In this document: positions 39,727 to 52,480 of the stretch, one piece after another
How the letters are laid out: every line of letters starts with the position of its first letter
Position numbering within the stretch: the first letter of the stretch is position 1
NCBI RefSeq assembly: GCF_005239225.2
Contig: NC_133293.1
Location: 18,568,333-18,632,332, forward strand
DNA: 64,000 nucleotides
Reading direction: 5' to 3'
Source of the DNA: Populus alba
Lineage: Eukaryota; Streptophyta; Magnoliopsida; Malpighiales; Salicaceae
Notes under the pieces: model-generated
Told to the model about the DNA's origin: nothing
The model's input: only the letters and a program-made list of their open reading frames with translations
The model's database searches: none
Translations under genes and position numbers: made by a program

Positions 39727-42700
39727 ATGAGTCAGACTCATTTACGACCTCGTCATGACCCGGCCAGAAAAATTAGTCTGGTTTCTCTTCCAGATAAAAC
39801 CTGCAAAATTTTCTCATATCTCACGAGAATATCTCTCCTCCTTTGTCTCATTTTCTCAATATGTCTCGTCCTCTACACCACGTTTTCCCCCAACCAAAAC
39901 CCGTTCTCGAATCGTCTACCCCCCCGCACCCGAACAGGAACCAAACTCGCACCCGGCCCGCCCACTAACATCTCCCACGTCCTTTTTTGCATCGGTGGAT
40001 CAACCGCCACATGGCGCGATCGTAGCCTGTACAGCTCCATCTGGTGGGTCCCGAACGTTACACGAGGGTTTGTTTGGCTTGAGCAAAAGATCGAAAGCCA
40101 CCAGTCCAATAAAAACGTCCCGGCTGTCAAGGTGTCATCTCCAGAGTGGACCCGGTTTAAATATTCTAGCTCAAGATCAGCGGTCAGGATTGCAAGGATC
40201 ATAAGTGATAGCGTTAAATTAAGGTTGCCTGATGTGAGGTGGTTTGTCATGGGAGATGATGATACCGTGTATTACACTGACAACTTAGTTTCGGTGTTAT
40301 CGAGGTATGATCATAAACAAATGTGGTACATTGGAGGGAATTCTGAGAGTGTGGAACAAGATGTGATTCATACTTATGACATGGCTTTCGGTGGGGGTGG
40401 ATTTGCTATTAGTTATCCATTGGCTGAGAGATTGGTCACTATACTGGACGGTTGTCTTGATAGGTACTATTATTTCTACGGTTCTGATCAGAGGATCTGG
40501 GCTTGTATCAGTGAGATCGGCGTGCCTCTCTCTAGAGAACGTGGGTTCCACCAGGTACGTGTTTGCTTTAAATTGATTTTTAGGCCATTTTGTTATCTTA
40601 ACGGCAGAGATGATAGCGTGTGCGTGAGGGATGGGGCATAGATCAACGGTCGCCAGTCCCAAGTTTTGTCTGGCTGTCGTTGAATCACTACACTGAAGGG
40701 GTTTATATGGAACAAAATCGTCTAGCTGTAATTGACTCGTACAGTAGTTTTAATTTATTAATGTTTGACATATATAGGGCTGTTTGGGACCCCGGGCAGA
40801 GGTTTTTGAATGCATTAAAATAATCTATTTTTTTAAAAAAAAATTATATAAAATAAAAATAATAAAAATCTACTTACATATAAAGCGTTTATATATTTAC
40901 TTTACATTAAATGGGTGTTGCGTGAAATACCTTACAAATAATGCGAAAGTGACGGAGACTTCGGTACATTTAGAAACGCGGTTTTGTACCGTGTTTTTTC
41001 AAAAAAATAATTTATATTTTTATATTTTTTTAACGTACTCATTTTAAAAATAATTTTTAAAAATAAAAAAAAAATATTATTTTAAAATATTTTTAAATAA
41101 AAAACATTTTAAATCGTAAGAATTACACAATCTTAAAGAGACCTTTCAGCTCATTAACAGTTGCGTGGAGTCGCTCTCCACGTGTCCCCGATACCTGGAC
41201 TAAAGATGCTCTCTGTGCATATACAGTAGTTATTAAAGGTAGCAGCACACTTTTCTGCAACAAAGGAAAATCGTAATATGAGATCTTTACAGAGCCTAGC
41301 TGATAGTTGAATTCATCTTTCTTTCCCTTGAAATAATTGCTATGGGAATAATAGAAATCAATTAGCGGTGATTATCTATCGTGTCACGCACAGAGAGACA
41401 TGGTGGTCCACATTAAATGAAACCACCTGCAACTGTACGGTGTCGTCCCTGTAAGAACAGGGCTAGCGGGAATTACTAGGGACGTGGCAACAAGGAATTG
41501 AACCGTAATGATCTGTGATGATGATTAAATATCAGTTTGTTCTGCCACTTGTCACTGTCTTAATTAGCGAGGTTTCTCGAAATCATGTGGAAAAGGATCA
41601 AGAAAGATCAGGAAAAAAGCCCTGGCCTTCTTGACTTGAAATAATATGTGATGAAAGGAGGCACCTGAACTTATAAGAATAAGATCATTTTGTTAATCCT
41701 CGAAAGAGATGAAAGTGTGCTTCCATGGATGTTATTTACTCATGCTGCTGTGTGCTGTCCTTAGTATCACAGGGAAATACTAGGTGGCGCCTCCGGGAGG
41801 GGTCGGTTGTTAAAGTCTGCTCTGTCCTTTTGTGCTCAGTTGCCCACACACTTTCAACAAAAGAGGTGACCTTTGTTGGTCTCAGTAAAAAGAGAAGTAT
41901 TTTGTTCAAGAAGAAAACAGTAAGGTTTCTTTGGGTGCTTAACCTAGCCATGATTTGCTATCTCTAATTGCCACGTCCATTTGCCTTTTGATTTAGAATA
42001 TCAAACCCAGTGATAAAGAATTGATAGGTGGTCATTAGAGCATCGCCAAAACACTTTCTTTCAAAGTTTCCGTCACATGGAAGGGTCATGGTTTGGCCAC
42101 TTAGCCATTGAATTATTCACACATTTAGATTCGTTTTACTAGGTCTAATTCTTTTCAGTTAAGATTTGGACGCTCCTGCCTTCAAAGGGAATGCGTGGTA
42201 GATGATTGTCTGGCAGCTTTCTCAGTTAAATATGGAAGTAATTATGATGCAAGAATGGTGAATATTGAGTGCAGTAGCTTTATTTTCCTTTCTTGATAGT
42301 TTGGAAAGGTGATTCAAATTTGCTGCTATTTCTTTGGACATGAGACTGCTTAACTGCTGATGAAGCTGTGTCTCCTCTGTTTAAATTGAATTATTACCGT
42401 TAATGTGAGTGATTACTAGTGTTACTATGTTCATTTTTGGTGCACCAATTAGTGATTTTGAAATTGAATTTTGCCTCAAGAACAAGTGGGATTTCAGAAA
42501 AAGATTATCCCCTGCTAAGTAGTTTGAGATATGATAGAACTTTCAACGAATTTTTTTAAAAAAATTGTGGGAATTTCTAATGAGAGAATTTCATTTGCTT
42601 TGGAGTTATATTGCTGAAATTCTTCGAAACAAGCTATTCCTGACACTGATTATTTTTATTTTTTTTCGGTGGCGTGTTTTGATTTCTACAGTTGGATATT

Positions 42701-43445
42701 AGAGGAAGCGCATATGGTCTCCTAGCAGCACATCCTCTAGCCCCTCTCATATCACTCCACCACCTTGAAAATCTGGAGCCGCTGTTTCCAAATCACAACC
42801 AAATAGACTCGCTTAAATCCATAAATCGGGCATACCAGGTTGACCCGCCCCGGATTTTTCAACAAACATTTTGCCATGACTCCAAGCGGAAATGGTCCAT
42901 ATCCATATCATGGGGCTACACAGTTCAGCTGTACCCATTATTGTTGCCAGCCATGGACTTGCAAACACCAGAGCAGACATTCAAGACGTGGCGGAGTTGG
43001 AGCAATGGACCGTTCACATTCAATACCCGACCCGTGGAGCCTGACCCTTGTAAACGACCGGTTGTTTTTATGCTTGAGCAGGCCAACGAGGGGAGGGTTA
43101 ATGGTTCCTTGACGAGTTACAAGAGGATCGTGCATGCACCAGGGAAGACCTGTAAGACAACACAGTATGCCCAAGCAATGTCAGTGCAGAGAATTCTTGT
43201 ATCCTCATTGAAAATGGAGCCAGATTATTGGAAAAAGGTTGGTCTTTACATGCCTAATCATCCGTATAACCATGCTTATGGTGTTTATATCTATTAGTGT
43301 ATGTACGTGGCTAATAATTTTATTGCAGGCACCAAGAAGATATTGCTGTGAGTTGATGAATAAAGGGAGCATAAAGAACAGCAGTATGCAGCTTAGGATT
43401 AGAAGATGCAGAAATTGGGAAAGTATTACTTCTAGTTTAGACTAG
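39727..43445 (+). CDS. DUF604 / Fringe-like glycosyltransferase (GT31-type)
   Basis: Exons 39727-40554, 42692-43237, 43329-43445; all GT-AG, phase 0, giving 496 residues. Type II membrane topology: a short basic N-terminus, one hydrophobic segment at about 34-52 (ISLLLCLIFSICLVLYTTF), then a lumenal domain. The Fringe-like half has HVLFCIGGS (84-92), WWVPNVTRGFVWLE, RWFVMGDDDTVYY with the metal-binding DDD at 177-179, YIGGNSES, and the acceptor-side FGGGGFAISYPLA. The second exon is the plant-specific DUF604 domain (SISWGYTVQLYP, FMLEQANEG, LKMEPDYWKK). Probably a Golgi sugar transferase of unknown substrate. Intron 1 is 2.1 kb and holds an AT-rich element. A start further upstream is excluded by stops. 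Family certain, reaction unknown. Confidence 0.93.
40780..41110. repeat. AT-rich element in DUF604 intron 1
   Basis: Begins near GCTGTTTGGGACC, contains GAAACGCGGTTTTGTACCG and long A/T stretches with the family pattern TTTAAAAATAATTTTTAAAAAT. Resembles abundant poplar elements with TTTGG ends and ACGCGGTT words. Boundaries uncertain. Confidence 0.5.
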
Positions 43446-45233
43446 GTCCTTAACATTTCAGCCATGTAAACATTCCCCTCTACAAAACTTGCCATACTGA
43501 ATATATAGGAAAAGAGATTGAGGTGCCGTTTGGAAGTCCATTCCAAACAGTGTTTCTCTAAATCTTGTTTTTTTTTTACTTAAATTAATTTTTCTATATT
43601 TTAAAATCATTTTAATATATTAGTATTAAAAATTATTCTAATTTATTTTAGATGCTGCCATTTTCTTACATTCGAAACCAGCCGTTCTTTTCTAATCTTT
43701 TTGCTATGATGATAATGATGATAGAGAAAAGCTATCGCTTCCACTGCTACAGTCCATTCCAACACTCGCGACAAATTGGAATGCTCGGAGGTGAAAAGGA
43801 GGGGGGGAGAAAAGGCCCCGTAAAAGCGAAAGCATCAAGACTGCTGAAAGTATATGGTGGTATAGCACCTTCCGGGAAATAAGTGCATGATTTCCTCTCA
43901 ACCCAAGGATAAAATGTAAGAATTTCCACAGCAACCGCTCTTAGCAACATGATGAATGGAGAGTAAAAAAAAAACATGATGAGTTGAAAACTTTTTCTGG
44001 CGTAGAAAGATACAAAATGCTTTATGTGAGTGGATCCTCCACTCTACATGAGGCGGAAAAGGGCCAATCGGAGCTCTTTTGAATGCCACTGAATATACCA
44101 CGAACCACCATAGGTACAGAGGTGAAGTATGGCACTGTTGATTAAAAAAGGGGAGATAAAAGGTGAAAGGAAAGCATCAAGCTGCTTTTGAATGATTTAA
44201 AAAGTCGAATGCCAACGCCACTCGGCTTTTGATGCAATTATTGGATTGGACCGTGACTCGAGATTGTGTAACCTCAGATACTGCACTGGTTTTCAAACTT
44301 GGCAGCGCCCTTTACACCTTCAGTCTATCATTTGGAACGCTATGAACCTTGAATCCAGCGTGTGATTACGGAATCCTTGTATTGGCATAAATAATGCCAA
44401 CCACGATGGTGGAATCATTACATTTGACAACTGTTTGATTAGGGCAACCTGATTCTCATCTATACAGATAGTTTTACCCACGGATCCCCATCGTATCTTT
44501 GCTAATGGAGATTGGCACGGCAAATGAAGACCTCTTCAGACAAAGAACAAGCTAATAGCATGTGAGTTTCGGGGTAATTACAGAGGGCAAAGAAAACTAG
44601 TTGAAATTGGTGAATCCATAGACAAGGGCGAGGACGATGCTCCACAAAATATAATCACTGAAAAGGGCATAGGAAGAATAACATTGGGAGACTGTCAATA
44701 CCAACTGAAACGTTGAAATCTTAGTTTCTTTCATTAACATTGTAGTATTAGGTGGAGGGGGCAACAAATTTGACAAAACTAAATTGATAGAAAATTCCTT
44801 TTGCTCCATGGGTATCCTGGGACGGTGCAGTGGACCAAAGCGATGAGAAACAAAAGGAGATTTCATCGCGAACATTTGTTAAGTAGGTTGTAGGTGGTAG
44901 TTGGTAGGTGGTTAGGTGGTAGGTGGTTCCTTTTAACAATTTCATGGAAAACAGTAAATGATTAAACAAGCATACTTGATTTATGGTATCCTCAATCTGG
45001 CAAAGACTCCAAAGAGGTGACAAAAGAATCCAGTTTATGATAGATGTTTGATTCATTATACAGTTGCATGTATACTTCTTATATAGATGAGAATAAAAGC
45101 AACACTATTGATTTGATATTTTACATTACTTACAACAAGTTGATTGCAAACCTGAGCTAAAATGAAAATTGCAGCTGTTACAGATGCACTGGTGCCGCTT
45201 CCCTGTTTTTCATCACTTCAATGTGAAAATAAA
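43446..45233. other. Convergent 3' spacer, DUF604 / lumenal protein
   Basis: Both neighbours point into this stretch, so it holds two 3' UTRs. An AT-rich repeat fragment lies at 43565-43645. Open frames at 44320-44523 and 44748-45056 (minus) show no known motif. I see no gene. Confidence 0.5.
44882..44931. repeat. GGTAGGTGGT minisatellite
   Basis: Imperfect repetition of TAGGTGGTAGTTGG / GTAGGTGGTTAGGTGGTAGG over about 50 bases. Confidence 0.75.
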
Positions 45234-47687
45234 CTAGTTGCAAAGCAATGTATCGCGTGTTGCATTTCCAGTAGTTGGATTCACCCTGATGAGAAATGGC
45301 TGGATTTAATGTGGATCTATTCAAAATAGACAGACAATTGCATTTTACAAGCAATACGTAGGTCTTACCCATCGGCAACTTTGCACAAGTACTCACGTTG
45401 GTCCTCTCTCAAAGGCACATCTGTGAAATCTGTTCACACACGAAGTCAATCAAACAACAGAAACATACCAGTTATCGCACTCAAACACTCTCCTCTATAG
45501 CACATCAAATCTCTAAAACACATCTCAGAATGGTAGCAGAAAAACAAATTTTACAACTAGCTGTTATCACTCAAGTGTTTGGCTCCTAGAGTGATGACAC
45601 CGGGCACAAATAGAATTAGCTCATGAGAAGAGTCTAATTTTTATATCATGACCTCTTCAACAGATAGATGTTCTTGACAGAAACCAGTGATGCAACATAC
45701 CAGCTCCTGTTATATTTGATCCTCTAAAAGATGTGTTGCCGGTAGCAAGTGCACCTTCCAAGTTAGCATTGCTCAAATTTACCTGCAGAAAGTGGTGAAG
45801 TCAGAAGTAAGACATCACCAAAAGTATTTCATGAAGCAATAGAATTAAGATAAATTCTTTAAGGTTCAACAAATTATACTGGAGTGTATCAACTGCTACC
45901 ATGTCTGCAGGCAGGCTGGTGCTGCTAGTAAATTGAATGTGCATCTGAAAACACATTTACATAGGAAGGTACCCCAAGGAAGTTGCTGGAAAGGTAATTA
46001 TATTACTAAGACAACATGGAAAAATGACTGCATTGTTGAAGTACTTCTAGTCTCGTTACTAGGCATCTAAGATAATAGCTTTCAAAGGCTGTAAAGAATA
46101 ACCACCTTTGCCACATTCGCCAAAGAGAGATCCGCACTTCTAAGGTCAGCATCTGAAAGATCAGCCCCTAAATCACATGCCAAAATAGAAAAAAAGAAAC
46201 AAGAAACCATTATCCAGGAAGCATAAGAAGAGAACCATATTTTCTAAAACAGCTGCAAAATGCATAGCTAAATTTGACAAGTTCTGAACCATAGCTACGA
46301 CATCATGTTGATCATATGCCTTAAAACCAGAGTTATCTACGTGCACATTTAAGAAAAAAATTATTCTTCCACCTAAAATAGTATACACACAGAATACACA
46401 CATTTCAAACTGTTAGCACTTGGCGATCATCCATTTAGGTCAAAAATTCTCAGAAGGCATAAAGATCTGGAACTTCCTTCCAGCCTGTATGTATTAGAGG
46501 TTGTAAGTACCCAACAGTTTGAGTCCCATGCTAGCATCTCTCCCTAATCTACCTCACATTGTCAATTTTATGCTACCTTCTAAGCTAGAAAAAACAAAAA
46601 CTTCAATTCTAACCCCTTTGAAATGAATAAAAGCACATCAACCCGTGACAATTAAGAAGCATCTTGCTTGCATTTCAAACACACAAGCTTGCTTGCATTT
46701 CAAACACACAAGCTTTAAGGATTTATAACACACCATCCTAGTTCAAAGAACTCTGCCTACATGCACACGCACATACCAAAACTTCCAGTTTCATAAAGTT
46801 GAAAATTCTAATTTTCCAATTAATTAACTTACGAAATGTGTGTCGATAACTTTTCAATCCCAGATCACAGAATCGTAAAATACAAACAGAATACAAGGTT
46901 AAAGAACCTGTTAAATCAGCATCGAAAAAGCTAGCTCCCAACAACTTTGCACCTTTGAAATTGGCTTGTCTTAGTATGGACTGAAACACACAACAGTTAG
47001 AAACTCGATCGTTCCATTACAAAGAAATTAACCAACGGCAAACTCACTCAAACTTTGAAATTACCATATATAAAATCAATAAAGAAAGAAAGAAGAAGTA
47101 AAACTAAAGCATATACCGTCTTAAAATCTTGCTTAATCAAAGTTCTGCCACTGAAATCCTTGCCAGTAAGATCCTGGCCCCTCGTAACTTCAGAACCATA
47201 CGGTCCTCCTCCCTTTACACAATCCACATTGCCAGATAAATCAATAAATGAAGCAGTCAGTTCTATTTCTTTTTCTGGTCGCATTTAATTAAAAAAACAA
47301 TATCAACACATAAGTTCAAACACAGCAAAAAGAATTAGACAAATAAAGAAACAACGAGTTTCTCAGCTTTTTAACCTTGAATGCAAGAGCAGGATCAGTA
47401 AAAGAGAGAGAGACAGAGAGAAGGGCAAGCAAGCCTGTCTTTGCAAAATCTACTAGCAGTTGCTTGTTTAGTATCAATGCCTGTTGTTGAACAAACAACG
47501 AGAAAGTGAGCTTCGCTAAAACCGAAGAAGAAGAAGAGTGAGATGTTTAGTAAAGTACCTGTGGGTTGTGACAGCGAGAGTGGGAGAGGGAATGGAAGCG
47601 TGGGATTGAGAGGGAAGGTTTGGTTAGTGAGAGAGGGGGTATTTGTGGGATTTTGGTGCACAAAGAAACGTTAAGAAGATGAGCCAT
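45234..47687 (-). CDS. TL15A: Thylakoid lumenal pentapeptide-repeat protein (TL15-like)
   Basis: Homolog of the Arabidopsis thylakoid lumenal 15 kDa protein At2g44920. Eight exons: 47559-47687, 47376-47480, 47117-47212, 46908-46980, 46106-46167, 45701-45782, 45369-45429, 45234-45285; phases agree and give 219 residues (Arabidopsis 224). Residues 1-43 look like a chloroplast transit peptide (Ser/Leu/Pro-rich); 44-76 form a hydrophobic lumen-targeting segment ending in ALA before FK, a typical thylakoid processing site. The mature part starts GGGPYGSEVTRGQDLTGKDF and then shows A(D/N)LXX pentapeptides (ANFKG AKLLG ASFFD ADLTG and on), folding as a right-handed quadrilateral helix. The C-terminus has two Cys (YLCKVADG and LLCN) that may form a disulfide. 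The acceptor before GGGPYG is pyrimidine-poor but gives the family sequence; reading through would add about 20 unrelated residues. Biochemical role unknown. Confidence 0.93.
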
Positions 47688-49878
47688 TTTCGTTTTTGAT
47701 TCCAAGGCAGTAAGTCCATGCTCTGTTCTGACTTTCTGATTGATTTGGATAACGATAATAATGGGATTGGATGCGAGGATTCTCTTCTGGTGTGGCAACT
47801 TCCAGAAAATCATTGTATCCTTCAGCACGACAAGTTGAATGAGCGTTTAGCTATTGAAACAATCCTGGGCTGGCCCAAACACATCATCGGCAAGCCAGAC
47901 CCTTGAGAAACCGGCCCATTTATTTTGGATCATAGGTGAGGCCTTTTGGGCTTAGTTTGGTCATAATTGTTGAAGGTATGGACTTGTGCTCACGGGCCAT
48001 GCACACTCTGTTTCCCTTCGAAGGGAGATAGGCCTCCCTTTGTGCCTCCTCTTCTTTTAAGTTCTTGACACAATTCAGCTTAGAATCCATGGGCATTGGT
48101 CCGAGATCTGGTAAAATCTATTTCAAAAAATCGGTTTGGATCCCGGTTCATGGACGTCTCAAATTCATAGCAGTGATTTTTTTTATTTCTTGGTTCGAAC
48201 AAGCATGCACAGAGGACAGAGTCGTGTGTTAGTAACAACGAGAAAGGAACACAATTAGTATAAGAAATTCTTAAAAAATTATAATTACGAATCAAGATAA
48301 TAGAGATCAAATCTAAAAAATTAAAAAAAAAAAGATGAAGAAATTAAAATAATAATAATTAACATTTCATAAATTATTTCAAATAAAATAGGTAACAATC
48401 AAAAGAATAAAGACCAAATTTGATATATAAAAAATTTCAATAAAAATATGACAAGGAAAAAACAAATTGCAATTATAAAAATAAGAACCAAAGTTAATAT
48501 AAAAATAAAATTTTAAGAGATGAAATTGAAAAATAAATATTCAAAACAAAATATATATAGCAATCAAAAGTTTGAAAATCAAATTTGATATAATCAGTAA
48601 ATAATGATATTTCTAAATTTTTCACAACTTCCGAAAAGTGTTTTCCCCTCAAATTTTTCAGGAAAACACTTTCTTGAAAATCAAGCCAAATTTTCCTTTT
48701 ACTGGAAAGTGTTTTCCATTGACCAACTTTCCTGTTAGCAAACAAACACAAGAAAGTTTGGAAAGTGATTTTTCAAAAACCATTTTCCGGAAAACAAACA
48801 CAGCTAAAGGGAAAACACTTTTCTAAAAACCAAGTCAAATTTTTCTTTGACTGGAAAGTATTTTTCGTTGATCAGAAAGTATTTTTCGTTGACTAGAAAG
48901 TATTTTTTATTGATTAATTTTTTTAATGACAAACAAATACAAAAAAATTTAAAAATTAATTTTAAAAAAATTACTTTTCAAAAAACAAACAAGACCTCCA
49001 TTACATGTAACGGACAATTACGAGCCGGGAAAGGGCTCTGACGATTGTAACGGTGGTCACAGGCGGAACTTTTTATTGGAATAGGCCAAAACAGAGCATC
49101 AAGCTGCGGGCTTTACTTACCACTTTGGGAACACAAAACCGAAGGAAGAAGGAAAGCTTCAAAAAGGCAACAAACACTGCTAGGACAGAGGCACCGAAAA
49201 ATGGATTAAATTTTACAGAGACAGGATAAGAGCAGATAGATCGATATAATTATGGGTAGCTGTAAGAAATGTATTAGACCTCTTCACCAGCGGCCAGCAG
49301 ATTGCAGTAGAGACGGCAGGGGCCTTGTATTTTATTTGAGTCATGTTCCAGACCTTGGCATTCGATACCTTGTCGGGACTTGCAGACAATGACGTGTTCC
49401 CACTCGCCACCCAACTAGTTTCTTGCACTCTTTCCCACGCACCCCCACCACAGAAAATCCAATAATCTTCCATTAAAATACTAGCTTGAGCTCCTACCCC
49501 CAGTGCCCTTCCTCGCTATTGCCACGTTTAAACCAACACGGAATACAGTTTTTATTTTACAGTAATTGAGGGTGTTGTAGCTTCTTCTTAATATTTCTGG
49601 ATAGTGCTTGTGAGTTTAGAAAATATTCATGTCCATGCCTCTCGACATTGTTTAAGTATTTTTTGAGAAAAAACTATTATATTCTAGAGAAAAACTTTGA
49701 AAAATAAATATAACATCGAAAATGGAGATTCATAACCGGACTCTAAGAGATATATATCATCATCATTTTTATAGTTCATGAGGCTTCTCTATATTTTAAA
49801 GATAAGGGGTTATAGTGTAAACTAAATATCTCTAATTCATCAAGATAAAATATCAATGGCTCGTCACAAAGTAAAATA
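47688..49878. other. Spacer with AT-rich repeats
   Basis: Upstream region of the lumenal protein gene, then AT-rich DNA. 48390-48600 contains two related segments (CAATCAAAAG...CAAATTTGATATA) about 164 bases apart. An open frame at 49213-49473 (minus) has no known motif. Confidence 0.5.
48661..48960. repeat. Tandem repeat of GGAAAACACTTT-type units
   Basis: Two diverged 149-base units start at 48661 and 48810 (GGAAAACACTTTTCT...CAAGTCAAATTTTTC...CTGGAAAGT). Inside the second, a 21-base motif (GAAAGTATTTTTCGTTGA) is repeated three times at 48853, 48874 and 48895. The words TTTTCCGGAAAA and GAAAGTGTTTTC also give dyad symmetry. Likely a MITE-derived repeat. Confidence 0.7.
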
Positions 49879-50718
49879 TATCACCACAAGATAAAATATA
49901 CTTGACTCGTCACAAAGTAAAAATATATTTGCGCTTAGTTGAGCCCGGAGATATCAAGTTATCACCTCATTTCTGGTTATTCTTTAAAAAAATAAAATAC
50001 AGGTAAAAACAAAAAATATCGATACATCACTTGTAAATTAACAAACAACTAAAACAAAAGGATGATTCATTGTAGCACCTCTCGCATTTTATTGTTAATC
50101 GCTACAGTGTAATGAATATTTTATCATTCCTATATAAAAAAATAAATGTCTTTTAGATTAGGGTCATTTTGGTATTTTTCACAAGGTGCATTAGTTATTA
50201 CTAACGGTGTGTTTGGTATTGCGGTAGCTTTTGTGGTTGTGGTTTGAAAAAAATTGTTTTATAAAAAGTACTTTTAGTTGAGGTTGGTTTGAAAAAATAG
50301 GTGTTTGGTTAAAACTGTGGTTGAAATTAAGGTTGAAGAAAAAGTAGTTTAATGTGTTTGGTTAAAAAAATGATTTTCAAATTGAGGTTATGAAAAATAA
50401 TTAATATATATATATATATTAATAGTAATGATTTTTAATATAAATATTGTAAATTTAATTATTTATATTACATCATGAAATAAAAAATATTTTATATAAA
50501 ATATTTTTTATTATTCCATTAAACTATTTATAATTCTATTATGTACAAAATTTATCTGATAAGAATTACAGTTTTCATAATTTTTTTAGCGTAGATAAAA
50601 TATTATCAGGTATAAAATTGATATTACATTACGAGTGAATTTAATTCACTCTATACTAGTTTTTCGGGAAAAAAATATTGTTCACATCACAGTACGAGTG
50701 AATTTAATTCACTTTAAA

Positions 50719-50999
50719 CTAGTGTTTTTTAAAAAAAAAATGTTAAAAAATTTAATACACTGAAAAAAAAAAACGTGAACAGTGCATTTGTGTGCACTGT
50801 TTAACTAGTGTTTTTTTTTGAAAAAAAAATAAAAATGTTAAAAAATTTAATACACTAAATAAATAAATAAATAAATGAACAATGCATTAGTGTGCACTGT
50901 TTAACTAGTGTTTTTTTTTATATATAAAAAAATAAAAATGTTAAAAATTTAATACACTTAAAAAAAAAAAGTAAACAATGCATTAGTGTGCACTGTTCA
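50719..50999. repeat. Tandem repeats inside the 992-bp element
   Basis: Three units start with CTAGTGTTTTTT at 50719, 50805 and 50905, each followed by TGTTAAAAA(A)TTTAATACACT and AACA(A/G)TGCATT.GTGTGCACTG. Period 86-100 bases, varying with A runs. Confidence 0.85.
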
Positions 51000-51038
51000 T
51001 GCTAATTGCATTGTTCAGTGAACAGTGCAATTAGCATG
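50998..51038. repeat. 41-bp near-perfect palindrome in the 992-bp element
   Basis: CATGCTAATTGCATTGTTCA is followed immediately by its near reverse complement GTGAACAGTGCAATTAGCATG. Would form a cruciform or RNA hairpin with a 20-bp stem. Confidence 0.9.
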
Positions 51039-52480
51039 CACAGTGCGTGAATAGCATGAATTTATTGCTTTTCATTACCTGCGGTCCGAACGTAAAAAAC
51101 GACCCATTAACAGTAACTCATTTTTTTCCATTACCAAGCGGCTGCCAACTGCGTTTTAAGTAAAACGCAGCCGCAACCGCTTACCCAAACACCATCTAAA
51201 TACTTTAGGGAATTTGTGTCTATTCAATGTTTTGTGAATAAAAAAAAAACAAAAATGCCCTTGAAAGTAAAAAAAAAAATGATCTCAAGCAAGGGTATTT
51301 ATGTATTTTTTATTTTTATATATATATATTAGAATTATATCGTCACAGGATAAAATATACTTGACTCGTCACATAGTGAAAATATATTTTCGCTTGGTTG
51401 AGCCCGGAGATATCAAGTTATCACCCCATTTTCTGGTTATTATTTTAACAAATAAAATACAGGAAAAAACAAAAAATATCGATACATCACTTGTAAATTA
51501 ACAAACAACTAAAACAAAATGATGATTCATTGTAGCACCTCTCACATTTCAGTGTTAATCGCTATAGTGTAATAAATATTTTATAATTTCTATAAAAAAA
51601 AATACATGTCTTTTAAATTAGGGTTATTTTGGTATTTTTCACGAGGTGCCTTGGTTATTACTAAATTACTCTAGGAAATTTGTGTCTATTCAATGTTTTG
51701 TGAATAAAAAAAATAACCAAAATGCCCTTGAAAGTAAAAAAAAAGTGGTCTCAATTAAGGGTATTTATGTATTTTTTTTTAATTTTTTTATATATGCTAG
51801 AATTACGCATGTACCATTCGATGCAAGCCATTTTGTTCGTTGTAGTTATGGATATCTTGGTCTTATAGCCGAATTTTTGTTGTGATTGTAAGTATAATTA
51901 AGGGTACTGGCGTGAGTTTTCTTTAAAATTATGATTTTTTAAATGAAAAGCTGTTGGCGCATTGGAAGCGTTGCACATTTTGCGTGGAGCACGCAACGAT
52001 TTTAGATGATAAAAAAATTTCTTCCACCATCCTAGACAATTCATCTCCATCACCTATTCCATTATAGGCAGTGTGTGTACCCCAGATATGGCCAGTGTAT
52101 CACTGATGATCTTTTCTTTTCTTCCTTCGCTTGTCTCTTTTACCCTGTTAAATACTCCACAATCCTTATTGTTGTTTTTTTTTTCCTTCAAATTTTAGAC
52201 CTTTTAGTTTTGATTGTTGGTTTCTCAGTCGTTTTCTTTTTTGTTGAAGTCTTTTTTTTGGTTTAACCCTTGGTTTTTAATTTGTATATATAAAGTATTT
52301 CGATTTGATCATTTTACTTTTAATTTCTTATTTTTTTTCTTTTACCTTTTTGTCATAGTTTTTATGTCTTTCGATTTTATCATTCAAATACAATTGATAA
52401 GCTTTGTTTTATCAATGATTTCAACTTGATTTCTTTTTTTATTTTTCTTGGTCATTTTGTCTAAGTTTTTATAGTTTTGA

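Larger units (their letters stand above)
50204..51195. mobile_element. 992-bp non-autonomous inverted-repeat DNA element
   Basis: Inserted in copy A of the tandem duplication. Imperfect terminal inverted repeats: left ACGGTGTGTTTGGTATTGCG, right (reverse complement) ATGGTGTTTGGGTAAGCGGT. Flanked by CTA at 50201-50203 and 51196-51198; copy B has a single CTA (51661-51663) at the same place, giving the empty site. A 3-bp duplication is usual for PIF/Harbinger-type elements. There is no transposase frame; the inside is AT-rich with tandem repeats and a palindrome. Confidence 0.85.
49879..51805 (+). repeat. Tandem duplication, unit about 465 bp
   Basis: Copy A is 49879-50203 continued at 51199-51337; copy B is 51338-51805. 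Both start TATC.(C/T)CACA.GATAAAATATAC, share TTGAGCCCGGAGATATCAAG, TCGATACATCACTTGTAAAT and AATGCCCTTGAAAGTAAAAA, and end TAGAATTA. With the inserted element removed the copies have nearly equal length (464 and 468). No coding content. Confidence 0.9.
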
